A stretch of DNA of 64,000 nucleotides from SHLQ01 sp033344795 (GTDB taxonomy: Bacteria > Actinomycetota > Acidimicrobiia > Acidimicrobiales > SHLQ01), in NCBI GenBank assembly GCA_033344795.1, contig JAWPMS010000001.1, positions 930,001-994,000 of the forward strand, read 5' to 3'. Of the stretch, positions 9,201 through 17,492 are shown piece by piece. How positions within the stretch are numbered: the first letter of the stretch is position 1; each line of letters starts with the position of its first letter. A program made the position numbers and the translations under genes. The notes below the pieces were generated by a model. The model made no database searches. It was not told the origin of the DNA and worked only from the letters and a program-made list of their open reading frames with translations.

Positions 9201-10911
9201 CAAGTCGCTGCGCGCCCTTCCGGCTACGGATGACGCCGCCGACCCGGTCCCAGACAATACGCGGACGAAGCTCCTTGAATTCTTCCGATGGGTACCGGCC
9301 AGACAAGAGGTCGAGCACCCCGTCGAACACCTCATCGGAGAGCTCCGCAAAGTTGGCGGCACCTCGAACGGTCGCGACGAGCTCATCGACCGGCCAGTCT
9401 TCAAGAGCGGTCATCGCGACGATCTGTTGTGCCAAGACATCGATCGGGTTCCGCGGATAACGGGTCTGTTCGATCTGGCCGGCGAGCATCCGTTCGACGA
9501 CCACCGCAGTCTCGAGCAGATCGGATCGATGTTTGGGGAAGATCTTGCCGATGGACGTCGCGCCCACCTGGTGGCCCGCTCGGCCAACCCTTTGCAATCC
9601 GCGACTCACCGCACCAGGCGACTCCACCTGAATGACCAGGTCGACAGCGCCCATGTCGATGCCCAGTTCCAACGAACTCGTGGCAACGATCGCCCGGATC
9701 TTGCCCTGTTTCAGCTGATCTTCGATATCGAGGCGTTTGACCTTCGAGAGAGACCCGTGATGTGCCGCGATTCGGGCTACTTCCCCGCTCGTTCCTCGCT
9801 CCTGTGGCGCTGGCGTCTCTTTGTGCGTATTGGCGCCCCCGTTTTCGCTGTTGCCAGCTCCATCCGGGAGCGGAGCTCGCGGAGCGACCATGTCGACTTC
9901 GTCGAGATGTCGATCGGAAGTATCGACGGGTAAGTGCCCCGCGGCGTCGGCGCTGTCCCACATGTCGTTCAGGCGGCCGGCGAGACGTTCGGCGAGGCGA
10001 CGAGAATTGACGAACACGATGGTCGATGAGTGCTGTTTGATCTGCTCGAGAATCTTCGGGTGAACCGAAGGCCAGATGCTCGAACGAGCCGTTTCGATCG
10101 ACGATGGCTCTCCATCGGAACTGGCGTTCGACCGCGAGAGATCGGCCATGTCCTCGACGGGGACCACCACCTCGATATCCATGTTCGCTGGCGCACCAGC
10201 GTCGATCACCTCGACGTCGCGCCATGACGACACGCCATCAACCGTGGTCTTGCCCCCGAGAAACTTTGCGATCTCCTCGAGAGGACGTTGTGTCGCCGAA
10301 AGACCGATCCGCTGCACGGGACGACCAATGAGGTGCTCGAGTCGCTCGAGGGTCAGGGCCATATGGGCCCCTCGTTTCGTTCCGGCAACCGAATGGATCT
10401 CGTCGATGATGACTGCATCGACGTTACGAAGCGTTTCGCGAGCTGCCGATGTAAGCATCAGGTACAACGACTCGGGTGTGGTGATCAGCAGGTCGGGTGG
10501 GTTTCGCACAAGCTTGCGGCGTTGATCTGCCGGGGTGTCACCCGTTCGCATCCCCACCGTGGGCACGTGCACCGGACTGTCGATTCGTTCGCCGGCGAGG
10601 GTGATGCCCCGGAGCGGTGCTCGGAGATTCTTTTCGACATCGACCGCCAGCGCTCGGAGCGGCGATATGTAGAGGAGGCGAGTGCGCTTCTCCCGTTCGG
10701 GAACCGGCGTGGTCATGAGCCGGTCGAGACCCCACAGGAAGGCCGCAAGTGTCTTGCCCGAACCCGTGGGCGACAAGATCAACGTGTTTTTGCCGCTTGC
10801 GATCGCCGGCCAACCCATCACTTGAGGCGGTGTCGCCGCGACGAACGATGTCTCGAACCACGCGCGTACCGGCGGGGAGAAGACGGTGAGCGGATCTCTG
10901 GTCACGTGCAC
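6286..10911 (-). CDS. lhr: Lhr-family ATP-dependent helicase, full length
   Basis: A 1541-residue protein typical of full-length Lhr. Walker A is SPTGSGKT (residues 47-54), motif II is DEIH (170-173) and motif III is SAT (GLSATQRP). The second RecA domain has AIVATSSLELGIDMGAVDLV and the motif VI region RGLQRVGRAGHQVG. A Lhr winged helix and helical core follow to about residue 870. The 600-residue C-terminal domain contains the AlkZ-like winged-helix units (FARRYGVAEVRAVDALERLV, FLPAWQGVG). Lhr is a 3'-5' translocase acting on DNA and RNA:DNA hybrids and is implicated in DNA repair in mycobacteria. A hydrophilic insert of about 60 residues (near DGAGNSENGGANTHKE) sits between the two RecA lobes. 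Transcribed divergently from the tandem Tad genes. Confidence 0.95.
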   Translation of the reverse strand: MHVTRDPLTVFSPPVRAWFETSFVAATPPQVMGWPAIASGKNTLILSPTGSGKTLAAFLWGLDRLMTTPVPEREKRTRLLYISPLRALAVDVEKNLRAPLRGITLAGERIDSPVHVPTVGMRTGDTPADQRRKLVRNPPDLLITTPESLYLMLTSAARETLRNVDAVIIDEIHSVAGTKRGAHMALTLERLEHLIGRPVQRIGLSATQRPLEEIAKFLGGKTTVDGVSSWRDVEVIDAGAPANMDIEVVVPVEDMADLSRSNASSDGEPSSIETARSSIWPSVHPKILEQIKQHSSTIVFVNSRRLAERLAGRLNDMWDSADAAGHLPVDTSDRHLDEVDMVAPRAPLPDGAGNSENGGANTHKETPAPQERGTSGEVARIAAHHGSLSKVKRLDIEDQLKQGKIRAIVATSSLELGIDMGAVDLVIQVESPGAVSRGLQRVGRAGHQVGATSIGKIFPKHRSDLLETAVVVERMLAGQIEQTRYPRNPIDVLAQQIVAMTALEDWPVDELVATVRGAANFAELSDEVFDGVLDLLSGRYPSEEFKELRPRIVWDRVGGVIRSRKGAQRLAVTNAGTIPDRGLFGVFLPDGTRVGELDEEMVYESRPGETFLLGASTWRIEDITFERVVVTPAPGEPGKMPFWHGDGPGRPIELGQALGAFVREVGALPETEAISRLTERNGLDGLAARNVVNYVGDQREATGVVPDDRTIVVERFRDEIGDWRVCVLSPFGAQVHAPWGMALRAKLAEQWGMDVEMMWSDDGIVIRLPESAEDVDVDDLRIDPSEIDEAVVAELPGSALFASRFRECAGRSLLLPRRRPDQRTPLWQQRQRSADLLKVASKYPSFPILLEATRECVNDVFDVPALRGVLQGLADRSIRMVAVETSRASPFAQSLLFGWIAVYMYEGDAPLAERRAAALSLDRDLLRDLLGAEELRELLDPGVLADLELELQRLVDGRRARDGDELHDLLRILGPLERHEIDARCTDDVDIADALEQLTSDLRVIEIGIGSARRFAASEDAGRLRDAIGVAVPVGLPGAYTDSVDDPLADLALRFARTHGPFVTDQFARRYGVAEVRAVDALERLVGAGHLVRGEFRPDGTTREWVDEGVLRQLRRRSLASLRAEVAPVEAAALGRFLPAWQGVGIRRRGPDGLAEVIGVLQGAALPASVLERSILPARMADYRSSDLDALCTSGEVVWVGAGAIGSNDGRIRLAFRDQIGLLITPNPEPPSDPLHDLLRAQLATGGASFWHDLSAAANAGDEHVGDAQVLAALWDLVWAGEVTNDSLAALRSYVAGKAATSSRQTRRRPRVGQLRSAGPPQAAGRWSLVSPLLQPEPSSTQRATAQALQLVERYGVLTREAALGEGITGGFAGVYPVLKALEERGDIRRGYFVEGLGAAQFALPGAVDRIRASGSEFDDAHVVTLAATDPAQPYGASLRWPDSAGRPARVAGAHVVMIDGLPAVFIERGAKSLVSFPAALETTEWVDQLKELVASGVIRTCEIGKIDGEPASASPLATTLIEQGFIKAYKGLTWHGPTRR

Positions 10912-11067
10912 AACCGTACTGGCGTGTCCAGACAGCGCCAGAAGTTGCGGCCGCGCCGCGCTTGCCGTGCGGGTCTCGTTATCACCCGAGCGATTTACCT
11001 AACGGACCACCCGAAACAGGCCACGTTGCCTAGCTACTTTGGCGACAAAATGCGCCGATAGAGCATC

Positions 11068-11691
11068 GTGGCTATCTTGACGAACCTCCGCAAAAGGGTC
11101 TCCGGCTCCGACAACGAGCGCGGCGCAATCCTCATCCTTTCCGCACTGATCATGATGCTGCTGCTGTTCATCGCAGCCTTCGCAACAGACCTCGGCGCCT
11201 GGTACCGACAAGGCCAAGCACAACAACGCGCCGCCGACGTTGGATCACTCAACGGCATGCAAGCCTACGACCGCGAATACAAGGCCTACTTCGACACCGC
11301 AGGCGTCCAAACCTGGACCCAACTCACCGCCGCCCAACGCATCGAAGCCGAACGCCAAGCCATGGCCGCCGCCGTCAACACCATCATCGGTCTCCTCGAA
11401 ACCAGCGGCCACACCTTCTCCTCCACCCCAACCGAAGTACAACTCTCCCCACCACCAAACGTCGCCGGCGACCAGTCGATCTTCACCATCACCTCCGACA
11501 ACGGAACCGTCGTCACCATCACCCGAGAAGCAGACGGCATGAGCGTCTCACTCAGCGCGGACGGCGACCAATACTTCTCCAACCTCCTCCGAGACGCCCC
11601 ACAGATCACCCGCAAATCAACCGCCGTTCTCTCCAACTGCGGCGCAGAATGCACCCACACCATCGAAATCAACCCCCCCTTCGTCGGCTTC
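11068..11691 (+). repeat. direct repeat, 5' end of copy A (partner 13231-13854)
   Basis: Direct comparison with 13231-13854 shows four mismatches in 624 aligned bases and no indels: codon 11 (GTC/ATC), a silent GGC/GGT, GCC/CCC, and AAC/GAC. The similarity stops abruptly at the codon after the shared GFVGF-encoding stretch. The repeat begins at the GTG start; the upstream sequences share only the short element GCGCCGA. Confidence 0.95.
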
Positions 11692-13143
11692 AACGCAACC
11701 GGTAAGGGCGACGGATACAAGCCACTACTGTTCGACAAAGACACCACCTCCGACGGCATCGAAGAGATCTGGGCCGTCAACCACCACTCCAACGGTGGAA
11801 CGAACTACGAGATCATCTGCATGAGCGTCGAGACCAAGTCCGAATGCAGCGGTACGACCAACTCGCACTACACACTCAACTACCAGACGGCGAGCCGGTC
11901 GGTCGAGTACATGGCCCCCAACGGCAAGATCTACTTCGCTGGTCGAGACATCGCCAACAACAGGGGCGGCATCGTGTGCTTCGACGCCGCCACCCGCGCC
12001 TACTGCAGCACCGCCTTCGTCGACCAATTCGATTCGACCAATTACAAGTGGCCCAACACGCTCAACTTGGTTGGCCCATACGAATACAACGGCAACCTGT
12101 ATGTCGTTGCACAGAACGGTCAACTCGGATGTGTCACCACTGCGATGGTTCCGTGCGCCACGCCCATCATCAACCTCGCCAGCTTTGGCGACTCGCGATT
12201 GGCTGCGCTCAATGACGCGAACAAGAGTTACGCATCCAATGGTGAGCAGATCGGTTCGAAGCTCTACATCACGCAGACCGCTCCAACGGGACTGATGTTC
12301 TCGTGCATCGATCTCTCGAACAACAGCTCGTGCTTCACCCCGGTGTTCACCACAACGGTGAGCGCCGGTGGAAAGAACCCAACGACATTCTTCAAGTACG
12401 ACACGGCAGGAAACGAAACCGGCATCTGCGTCTACCAGATGCAGCAGAAGGCGAGCGCCTGTGTTTCGTTGAGCGGAGTATTTCAGGGCGAAGTCACCGG
12501 CATGTCAACCGCATTTGCCAGCCTCAAGCAGAACTGGGGCGGCGATGCGTTCAGCTGGGAGGGCAAGCGAACCTTCTTCGGCGGCGGTAACTCCAACCGA
12601 GTCGGCTGCTGGAGCTGGGAAGATGGTGGTGTGGCGTGCCCCGACTCTTCCATCCTCGTCACCGACAGCACCTACGTGAGCAACGGAAATGGCGTGGAAC
12701 CGTATGCGTTCACGCAGGTGACCGATAGCTGCATCGTGGGCCTCGGCGACGAGTCGATCTTCTTCTCCTTCAACCCCGAAGGCTTCACCCCGTGCGTCGA
12801 CGCAAAACTCAGCACCGTCATCCTCCCCTGCACCTGCGCCGACAACACGAACAAGTGGGGCGAAGTCCGACTCCCATCGGAACTCATGGCCAAAGTCGAC
12901 CAAATGTGGGCCACCATCTCCGCAACAGAGGGAGGCGCCGCAGTCAGCACCGACCTCGACCGAGTCGAACTCCACAACAACGGCGGCATCATCGACCTTC
13001 GAACCGTCGACCCATCGGTGAACGTCCTCTACCTGACGCTCGAAGTCAACGCAAAACTCGACCCCACCACCGGAGACCCGGTATGGACCGAACCAATCAG
13101 CGCCGACCTCGCAATCATCGTCCAACCAACCCTGGCCAACTAG
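11068..13143 (+). CDS. Tad/TadG-like surface protein with Cys-paired seven-unit propeller-like domain (copy A)
   Basis: A 691-residue protein. The N-terminus NERGAILILSALIMMLLLFI is the Tad (Flp pilus-assembly TadE/G-like) signature: a charged start then one membrane helix, with the rest outside. Residues about 45-205 are a helical/strand stalk. From about 235 to 600 there are seven units, each with a strand and a Cys pair (CMSVETKSEC, CFDAATRAYC, CVTTAMVPC, CIDLSNNSSC, CVYQMQQKASAC, CWSWEDGGVAC, and a longer pair ending TPC), which I read as a beta-propeller stapled by disulfides. Start is GTG with no clear ribosome binding site. A paralogue begins 87 bases downstream; the first 624 nt differ at only four positions and the last 126 nt are identical. 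No tadA/B/C genes are near. Confidence 0.82.
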   Translation: MAILTNLRKRVSGSDNERGAILILSALIMMLLLFIAAFATDLGAWYRQGQAQQRAADVGSLNGMQAYDREYKAYFDTAGVQTWTQLTAAQRIEAERQAMAAAVNTIIGLLETSGHTFSSTPTEVQLSPPPNVAGDQSIFTITSDNGTVVTITREADGMSVSLSADGDQYFSNLLRDAPQITRKSTAVLSNCGAECTHTIEINPPFVGFNATGKGDGYKPLLFDKDTTSDGIEEIWAVNHHSNGGTNYEIICMSVETKSECSGTTNSHYTLNYQTASRSVEYMAPNGKIYFAGRDIANNRGGIVCFDAATRAYCSTAFVDQFDSTNYKWPNTLNLVGPYEYNGNLYVVAQNGQLGCVTTAMVPCATPIINLASFGDSRLAALNDANKSYASNGEQIGSKLYITQTAPTGLMFSCIDLSNNSSCFTPVFTTTVSAGGKNPTTFFKYDTAGNETGICVYQMQQKASACVSLSGVFQGEVTGMSTAFASLKQNWGGDAFSWEGKRTFFGGGNSNRVGCWSWEDGGVACPDSSILVTDSTYVSNGNGVEPYAFTQVTDSCIVGLGDESIFFSFNPEGFTPCVDAKLSTVILPCTCADNTNKWGEVRLPSELMAKVDQMWATISATEGGAAVSTDLDRVELHNNGGIIDLRTVDPSVNVLYLTLEVNAKLDPTTGDPVWTEPISADLAIIVQPTLAN

Positions 13144-13146
13144 GAC
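13021..13146 (+). repeat. direct repeat, 3' end of copy A (partner 15181-15306)
   Basis: 126 bases, identical to 15181-15306, covering the last 40 codons, the TAG stop and three bases beyond. Similarity upstream of it remains high (only scattered, mostly silent changes) back to about 12757, where it falls to the level of the diverged middle region. Confidence 0.95.
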
Positions 13147-13230
13147 GAACGGGATCCTGATCTCTGTTCTCCATTGATTCGGGACTTCTGACCTACACAT
13201 TCTCGCTGGTAACGCGCCGACAACTCGGGC

Positions 13231-13854
13231 GTGGCTATCTTGACGAACCTCCGCAAAAGGATCTCCGGCTCCGACAACGAGCGCGGCGCAATCCTCATCC
13301 TTTCCGCACTGATCATGATGCTGCTGCTGTTCATCGCAGCCTTCGCAACAGACCTCGGTGCCTGGTACCGACAAGGCCAAGCACAACAACGCGCCGCCGA
13401 CGTTGGATCACTCAACGGCATGCAAGCCTACGACCGCGAATACAAGGCCTACTTCGACACCGCAGGCGTCCAAACCTGGACCCAACTCACCGCCGCCCAA
13501 CGCATCGAAGCCGAACGCCAAGCCATGGCCGCCGCCGTCAACACCATCATCGGTCTCCTCGAAACCAGCGGCCACACCTTCTCCTCCACCCCAACCGAAG
13601 TACAACTCTCCCCACCACCAAACGTCCCCGGCGACCAGTCGATCTTCACCATCACCTCCGACGACGGAACCGTCGTCACCATCACCCGAGAAGCAGACGG
13701 CATGAGCGTCTCACTCAGCGCGGACGGCGACCAATACTTCTCCAACCTCCTCCGAGACGCCCCACAGATCACCCGCAAATCAACCGCCGTTCTCTCCAAC
13801 TGCGGCGCAGAATGCACCCACACCATCGAAATCAACCCCCCCTTCGTCGGCTTC
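13231..13854 (+). repeat. direct repeat, 5' end of copy B (partner 11068-11691)
   Basis: Second copy of the 624-base repeat, separated from the first by 1539 bases. The near identity at silent positions as well as amino acids points to recent duplication or ongoing gene conversion, not just protein-level constraint. Confidence 0.95.
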
Positions 13855-15303
13855 GCTGCCACGGGCCAAGGTGATGGCTACGGGCCACTGCTGTTCGACA
13901 AAGACACCACCTCCGACGGCATCGAAGAGATCTGGGCCGTCAACCACCACTCCAACAGCGGCACCAACTACAACGTCATCTGCATGAACGTCGAGACCAA
14001 GTCCGAATGCAGCGGCTCGTCGAACGTGCACTACCCGCTGAACTACGACACCGGAAACCGTCCCACCGAATACATCGCCCCCAACGGCAAGATCTACTTC
14101 TCAGCCCGTGACCGAGGCACCAACCGATCAGGCCTCGCCTGCTTCGACGCCGCCACCCGCGCCTACTGCAGCACCGCCTTCGTCGACCTCTTCGATGCCA
14201 CCCAGAGCAACTGGTCGGGTTGGATCAACGTGAACGGTCCTTGGGAATACAACGGTGAACTGTTCATCGTGTCCCAAGACGGTCAACTCGGATGTGTCAC
14301 TGCGGCGATGGCGCCCTGCGCAATCCCGACGCAGAACCTCGCGACCTTTGGCGATTCCCGCACGGCAGGTCTGCACGACACGAACAACTGGGTCACGAAC
14401 GGCGAGCAACTCGGCTCGAAGCTGTACCTCACCCAGAACACGGCAACCGGCGTGTTCTTCCACTGCGTCGACCTCTCGAACCGGAGCTCGTGCTTCACAC
14501 CCGTCTTCAACAACACGCTCGGGAACGGTGGCGATGACAACCTCACGTTCTTCCGCTACGACACCGCTGGCAACGAGACTGGCGTGTGCGTCTACAACGT
14601 CATCTCCCGCAACAGTGGATGTGTCTCGCTCACCGGCTCCAACCTCGGCGCCATCTCCGGGATGTCCTCCGCCTTCACCAGCCTCACAGCTGCTTGGGGT
14701 GGAGATGCCATCAGCTGGGAGGGCAAGCGCACGTTCCTCGCCGGCGGTAACTCCAACCGAGTCGGTTGCTGGAGCTGGGAAGACGGTGGTGTGGCCTGCC
14801 CGGACGGAGCCACGCTCACGACGGACTCGGCGTACACCGGGGCGGGAACCGGTGCCCGCCCGTATGGTTTCGCTCAGATCTCCGATAGCTGCATCATCGG
14901 TCTCGGCCACGACTCGATCTTCTTCTCCTTCAATCCCGAAGGTTTCACCCCCTGCGTCGACGCAAAACTCAGCACCGTCATCCTTCCCTGCACCTGCGCC
15001 GACGGCACGAACAAGTGGGGCGAAGTCCGACTCCCATCGGAACTCATGGCCAAGGTCGACCAAATGTGGGCCACCATCTCTGCAACAGAGGGCGGCGCCG
15101 CAGTCAGCACCGACCTCGACCGAGTCGAACTCCACAACAACGGCGGAGTGATCGACCTTCGAACCGTCGACCAATCTCTCAACGTCCTCTACCTGACGCT
15201 CGAAGTCAACGCAAAACTCGACCCCACCACCGGAGACCCGGTATGGACCGAACCAATCAGCGCCGACCTCGCAATCATCGTCCAACCAACCCTGGCCAAC
15301 TAG
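13231..15303 (+). CDS. Tad/TadG-like surface protein with Cys-paired seven-unit propeller-like domain (copy B)
   Basis: A 690-residue tandem paralogue of the preceding gene with the same layout: Tad N-terminal helix, stalk, seven Cys-pair units (CMNVETKSEC, CFDAATRAYC, CVTAAMAPC, CVDLSNRSSC, CVYNVISRNSGC, CWSWEDGGVAC and a last long pair) and a conserved C-terminal strand region ending IIVQPTLAN. Residues 1-208 differ from copy A at only three positions, and the last 40 are identical. By eye the middle is roughly two-thirds identical, with substitutions concentrated between the Cys pairs. Start is GTG in the same context as copy A. The gene ends 18 bases before the convergent helD stop. Probably a surface-exposed protein anchored by its N-terminal helix; the ligand is unknown. 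Confidence 0.82.
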   Translation: MAILTNLRKRISGSDNERGAILILSALIMMLLLFIAAFATDLGAWYRQGQAQQRAADVGSLNGMQAYDREYKAYFDTAGVQTWTQLTAAQRIEAERQAMAAAVNTIIGLLETSGHTFSSTPTEVQLSPPPNVPGDQSIFTITSDDGTVVTITREADGMSVSLSADGDQYFSNLLRDAPQITRKSTAVLSNCGAECTHTIEINPPFVGFAATGQGDGYGPLLFDKDTTSDGIEEIWAVNHHSNSGTNYNVICMNVETKSECSGSSNVHYPLNYDTGNRPTEYIAPNGKIYFSARDRGTNRSGLACFDAATRAYCSTAFVDLFDATQSNWSGWINVNGPWEYNGELFIVSQDGQLGCVTAAMAPCAIPTQNLATFGDSRTAGLHDTNNWVTNGEQLGSKLYLTQNTATGVFFHCVDLSNRSSCFTPVFNNTLGNGGDDNLTFFRYDTAGNETGVCVYNVISRNSGCVSLTGSNLGAISGMSSAFTSLTAAWGGDAISWEGKRTFLAGGNSNRVGCWSWEDGGVACPDGATLTTDSAYTGAGTGARPYGFAQISDSCIIGLGHDSIFFSFNPEGFTPCVDAKLSTVILPCTCADGTNKWGEVRLPSELMAKVDQMWATISATEGGAAVSTDLDRVELHNNGGVIDLRTVDQSLNVLYLTLEVNAKLDPTTGDPVWTEPISADLAIIVQPTLAN

Positions 15304-15306
15304 GAC
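15181..15306 (+). repeat. direct repeat, 3' end of copy B (partner 13021-13146)
   Basis: Second copy of the identical 126-base 3' repeat. With the 5' repeat it frames a diverged core of about 1.1 kb in each gene, an arrangement that lets homologous recombination exchange cores or delete one gene. Confidence 0.95.
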
Positions 15307-15321
15307 AGACGGCGGCTCGGC

Positions 15322-17385
15322 TCAGTCACGAAGTACGGGTGGCAAGTCTTCACTGTGGAGGATCCCCACCCGCTTCGTCGCTCGGGTGAGGGCAACGTAG
15401 AGCGCCCGCATGCCCTGTCGCTCCTCTCGCACGATCCGCGCTGGTTCGATGACGAGTGCCGCATCAACCTCGAGGCCTTTCACCAGCTGTACGGGCACAA
15501 CCGTCACCTGGCGATCGAGGCCTGATCGCGTTGCACCACCGAAGCTGATACCAGCTTCTTGCAGAGCTGCGCCCACAGGCTTGATCAGAGATCGAGGCAC
15601 GATCACCGCAAGATTCCCGCTATCGATTTCGGCGAGTTCGCCACGGACGGCCTCGGCCAATCCCGCGCCGAGATCATCGGCTCGACGCACGACCGGTTCG
15701 GCCCCGTCGTTTCGAATTGCCACAGGCGGAGCCAAGCCCGGTGCAGCAGCGGACAAGACACGAGCGGCGAGTTTCATCGCGGGTGCAGGGATTCGATATC
15801 CCGTCGTGAGCTCTCGACGTTCTGGTGGACGCTTTTGTGGCAGTTGATCGATGATCGCATCCCACGATTGGCGATCCCACGTACCGGTCGCCTGAGCGAT
15901 GTCGCCCACGATCGTCATGGAACCGTTCAGCGAGCGACGCGAGACCATGCGCAACTCCATGGGTGACATGTCCTGCGCCTCGTCGATGACGATGTGACCG
16001 TAGGTCCGCATGTCGTCCTCGTTCTTCCGCTTGGGCCGCGCGCCCAGGTGGAAACGAGCTTCATCGAGGAGGGGCGCGTCCGTGAACGCCCACATCACGT
16101 GGTCGACGTGTGTGGACGAGTCGTGCGCCAACGTGGCCAGCTGCTGTTCGGTGAACAGACCTCGACCGGCTGCTTTGAGCAGATTCGGGCTGCGAAACAG
16201 GTCGTGGAGCAGTTGAGCTGGCGTGAGTACCGGCCACATCCATTCGAGTGTTTCGCGCAGAGGCAAGCTTTTTCGAAGCTGGTCTCTGACAGCCCCAGCG
16301 TCGACCTCTTCACGTGCACTGTTTGCCAGCGCTGCGAACACCTCGTTCTCGATGAAGGTTCGCGCCGCATTGTGCGTGCGGAATCGCCGCCTGGCCTCTC
16401 GGACGATCTCATCACTCTCAAACGTGCTCAGGCGCAGGTTCTGGAGGCCGAACCCGACGACGAGATCCTCGCGTAGCCCTCGTTCGCGCTGACGAACCGC
16501 ACGCCTGATGAGCTCGACCATGCCAAGGTCACCCTTCACGGCCGCGGCGTCTTCAGTGTCGAGGCGATCGGTTCGAACCCGTGGCACCACGAGGTCGCTC
16601 AGCACGGCGAGTCGCACCCCGGCCTCGCCAAGCGACGGCAGCACCTGCTCGATGTAGGCCAGAAATAGTCGGTTCGGACCGACCACCAACACCCCTTGGT
16701 CCTGCAGAGGGAACCGATGGGTGTAGAGCAGGTACGCAGCACGATGAAGCGCGACGACGGTCTTGCCCGTTCCTGGCCCGCCTTGCACGACCAGCAAACC
16801 CCCCTGAGGAGCGCGAATGATCTCGTCCTGTTCACCCTGGATGGTGGCGACGATGTCGCCGAGGCGCCCTGTTCGCGCGGTCTCGAGAGCGGTGATCAAG
16901 GCGCCGTGCCCCTGGATCTTCCCAGAAGCGGCCTGCTCGTCGAGCCGACCGAGGTCACCAAAGAACTCATCGTCTATGTCGAGCAGCTGCTTACCGCGGG
17001 TGGCGAAATGCCTCCGCCGTTCCAGACCGAGCGGGTCGCTTCCCGTCGCGCGATAGAAGGGCTCTGCGGCCCGAGCTCGCCAGTCGACGACCACGGGGTC
17101 TTGTGCGCGATCCCAGACGCCCACACGACCGATGTACAACGTGTCGCCGTACGTCTCGTCATGGTCGATACGGCCAAACACCAGCGACGCATCACCGATG
17201 TTCAATTGCGTCAGTCGATCGACAATGTTCTCGGTGAACGCGTCGCGTTCAAACCGTGCCTGGTTGGTACCACCCGCGCCGACCTCCAAATTCTCGGAGA
17301 GTTTTCGTGCGAGGGCGCGCGAATTCTCCACGCACTCGTGCGCGTGGTCGAGATACCGCTGTTCAGATTCAAGATCGGGATGGAT
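15322..17385 (-). CDS. helD: HelD-type RNA polymerase-associated helicase (UvrD-like)
   Basis: A superfamily 1 helicase-like protein with Walker A GGPGTGKT (residue 184 onward from the GTG at 17331), a DEAQ box (HIVIDEAQDMSP) and C-terminal motifs LVKGLEVDAALVIEP and ALYVALTRATKRVGIL. The split N-terminal region and the motif VVDWRARAAEPFYRA are typical of HelD, which binds RNA polymerase and recycles stalled complexes. The usual HelD N-terminal coiled coil continues upstream of the first ordinary start: HPDLESEQRYLDHAHEC reads in frame before GTG 17331. No ATG, GTG or TTG occurs between an in-frame TGA and that codon. I therefore place the start at ATC 17385-17383, eight bases after GGAG; the conventional alternative is GTG 17331, which would truncate the coiled coil. 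Confidence 0.85.
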   Translation of the reverse strand: MHPDLESEQRYLDHAHECVENSRALARKLSENLEVGAGGTNQARFERDAFTENIVDRLTQLNIGDASLVFGRIDHDETYGDTLYIGRVGVWDRAQDPVVVDWRARAAEPFYRATGSDPLGLERRRHFATRGKQLLDIDDEFFGDLGRLDEQAASGKIQGHGALITALETARTGRLGDIVATIQGEQDEIIRAPQGGLLVVQGGPGTGKTVVALHRAAYLLYTHRFPLQDQGVLVVGPNRLFLAYIEQVLPSLGEAGVRLAVLSDLVVPRVRTDRLDTEDAAAVKGDLGMVELIRRAVRQRERGLREDLVVGFGLQNLRLSTFESDEIVREARRRFRTHNAARTFIENEVFAALANSAREEVDAGAVRDQLRKSLPLRETLEWMWPVLTPAQLLHDLFRSPNLLKAAGRGLFTEQQLATLAHDSSTHVDHVMWAFTDAPLLDEARFHLGARPKRKNEDDMRTYGHIVIDEAQDMSPMELRMVSRRSLNGSMTIVGDIAQATGTWDRQSWDAIIDQLPQKRPPERRELTTGYRIPAPAMKLAARVLSAAAPGLAPPVAIRNDGAEPVVRRADDLGAGLAEAVRGELAEIDSGNLAVIVPRSLIKPVGAALQEAGISFGGATRSGLDRQVTVVPVQLVKGLEVDAALVIEPARIVREERQGMRALYVALTRATKRVGILHSEDLPPVLRD

Positions 17386-17492
17386 GACTCGCGCTCCGCT
17401 GCTTCACATCTGCCGAATGGCAGTTTGGGGGGATATCAATGATATCGACCGACCCTCGCAACCCATCAAAAGCGCGCCAGGACCCGCATACG

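Noticed and set aside
14128..15285. 385-codon antisense open frame inside the second Tad-propeller gene
   Set aside because: Very high Val/Gly/Asp content mirrors the sense codons; the same kind of frame occurs in the first copy, so it is a by-product of the conserved codon pattern.
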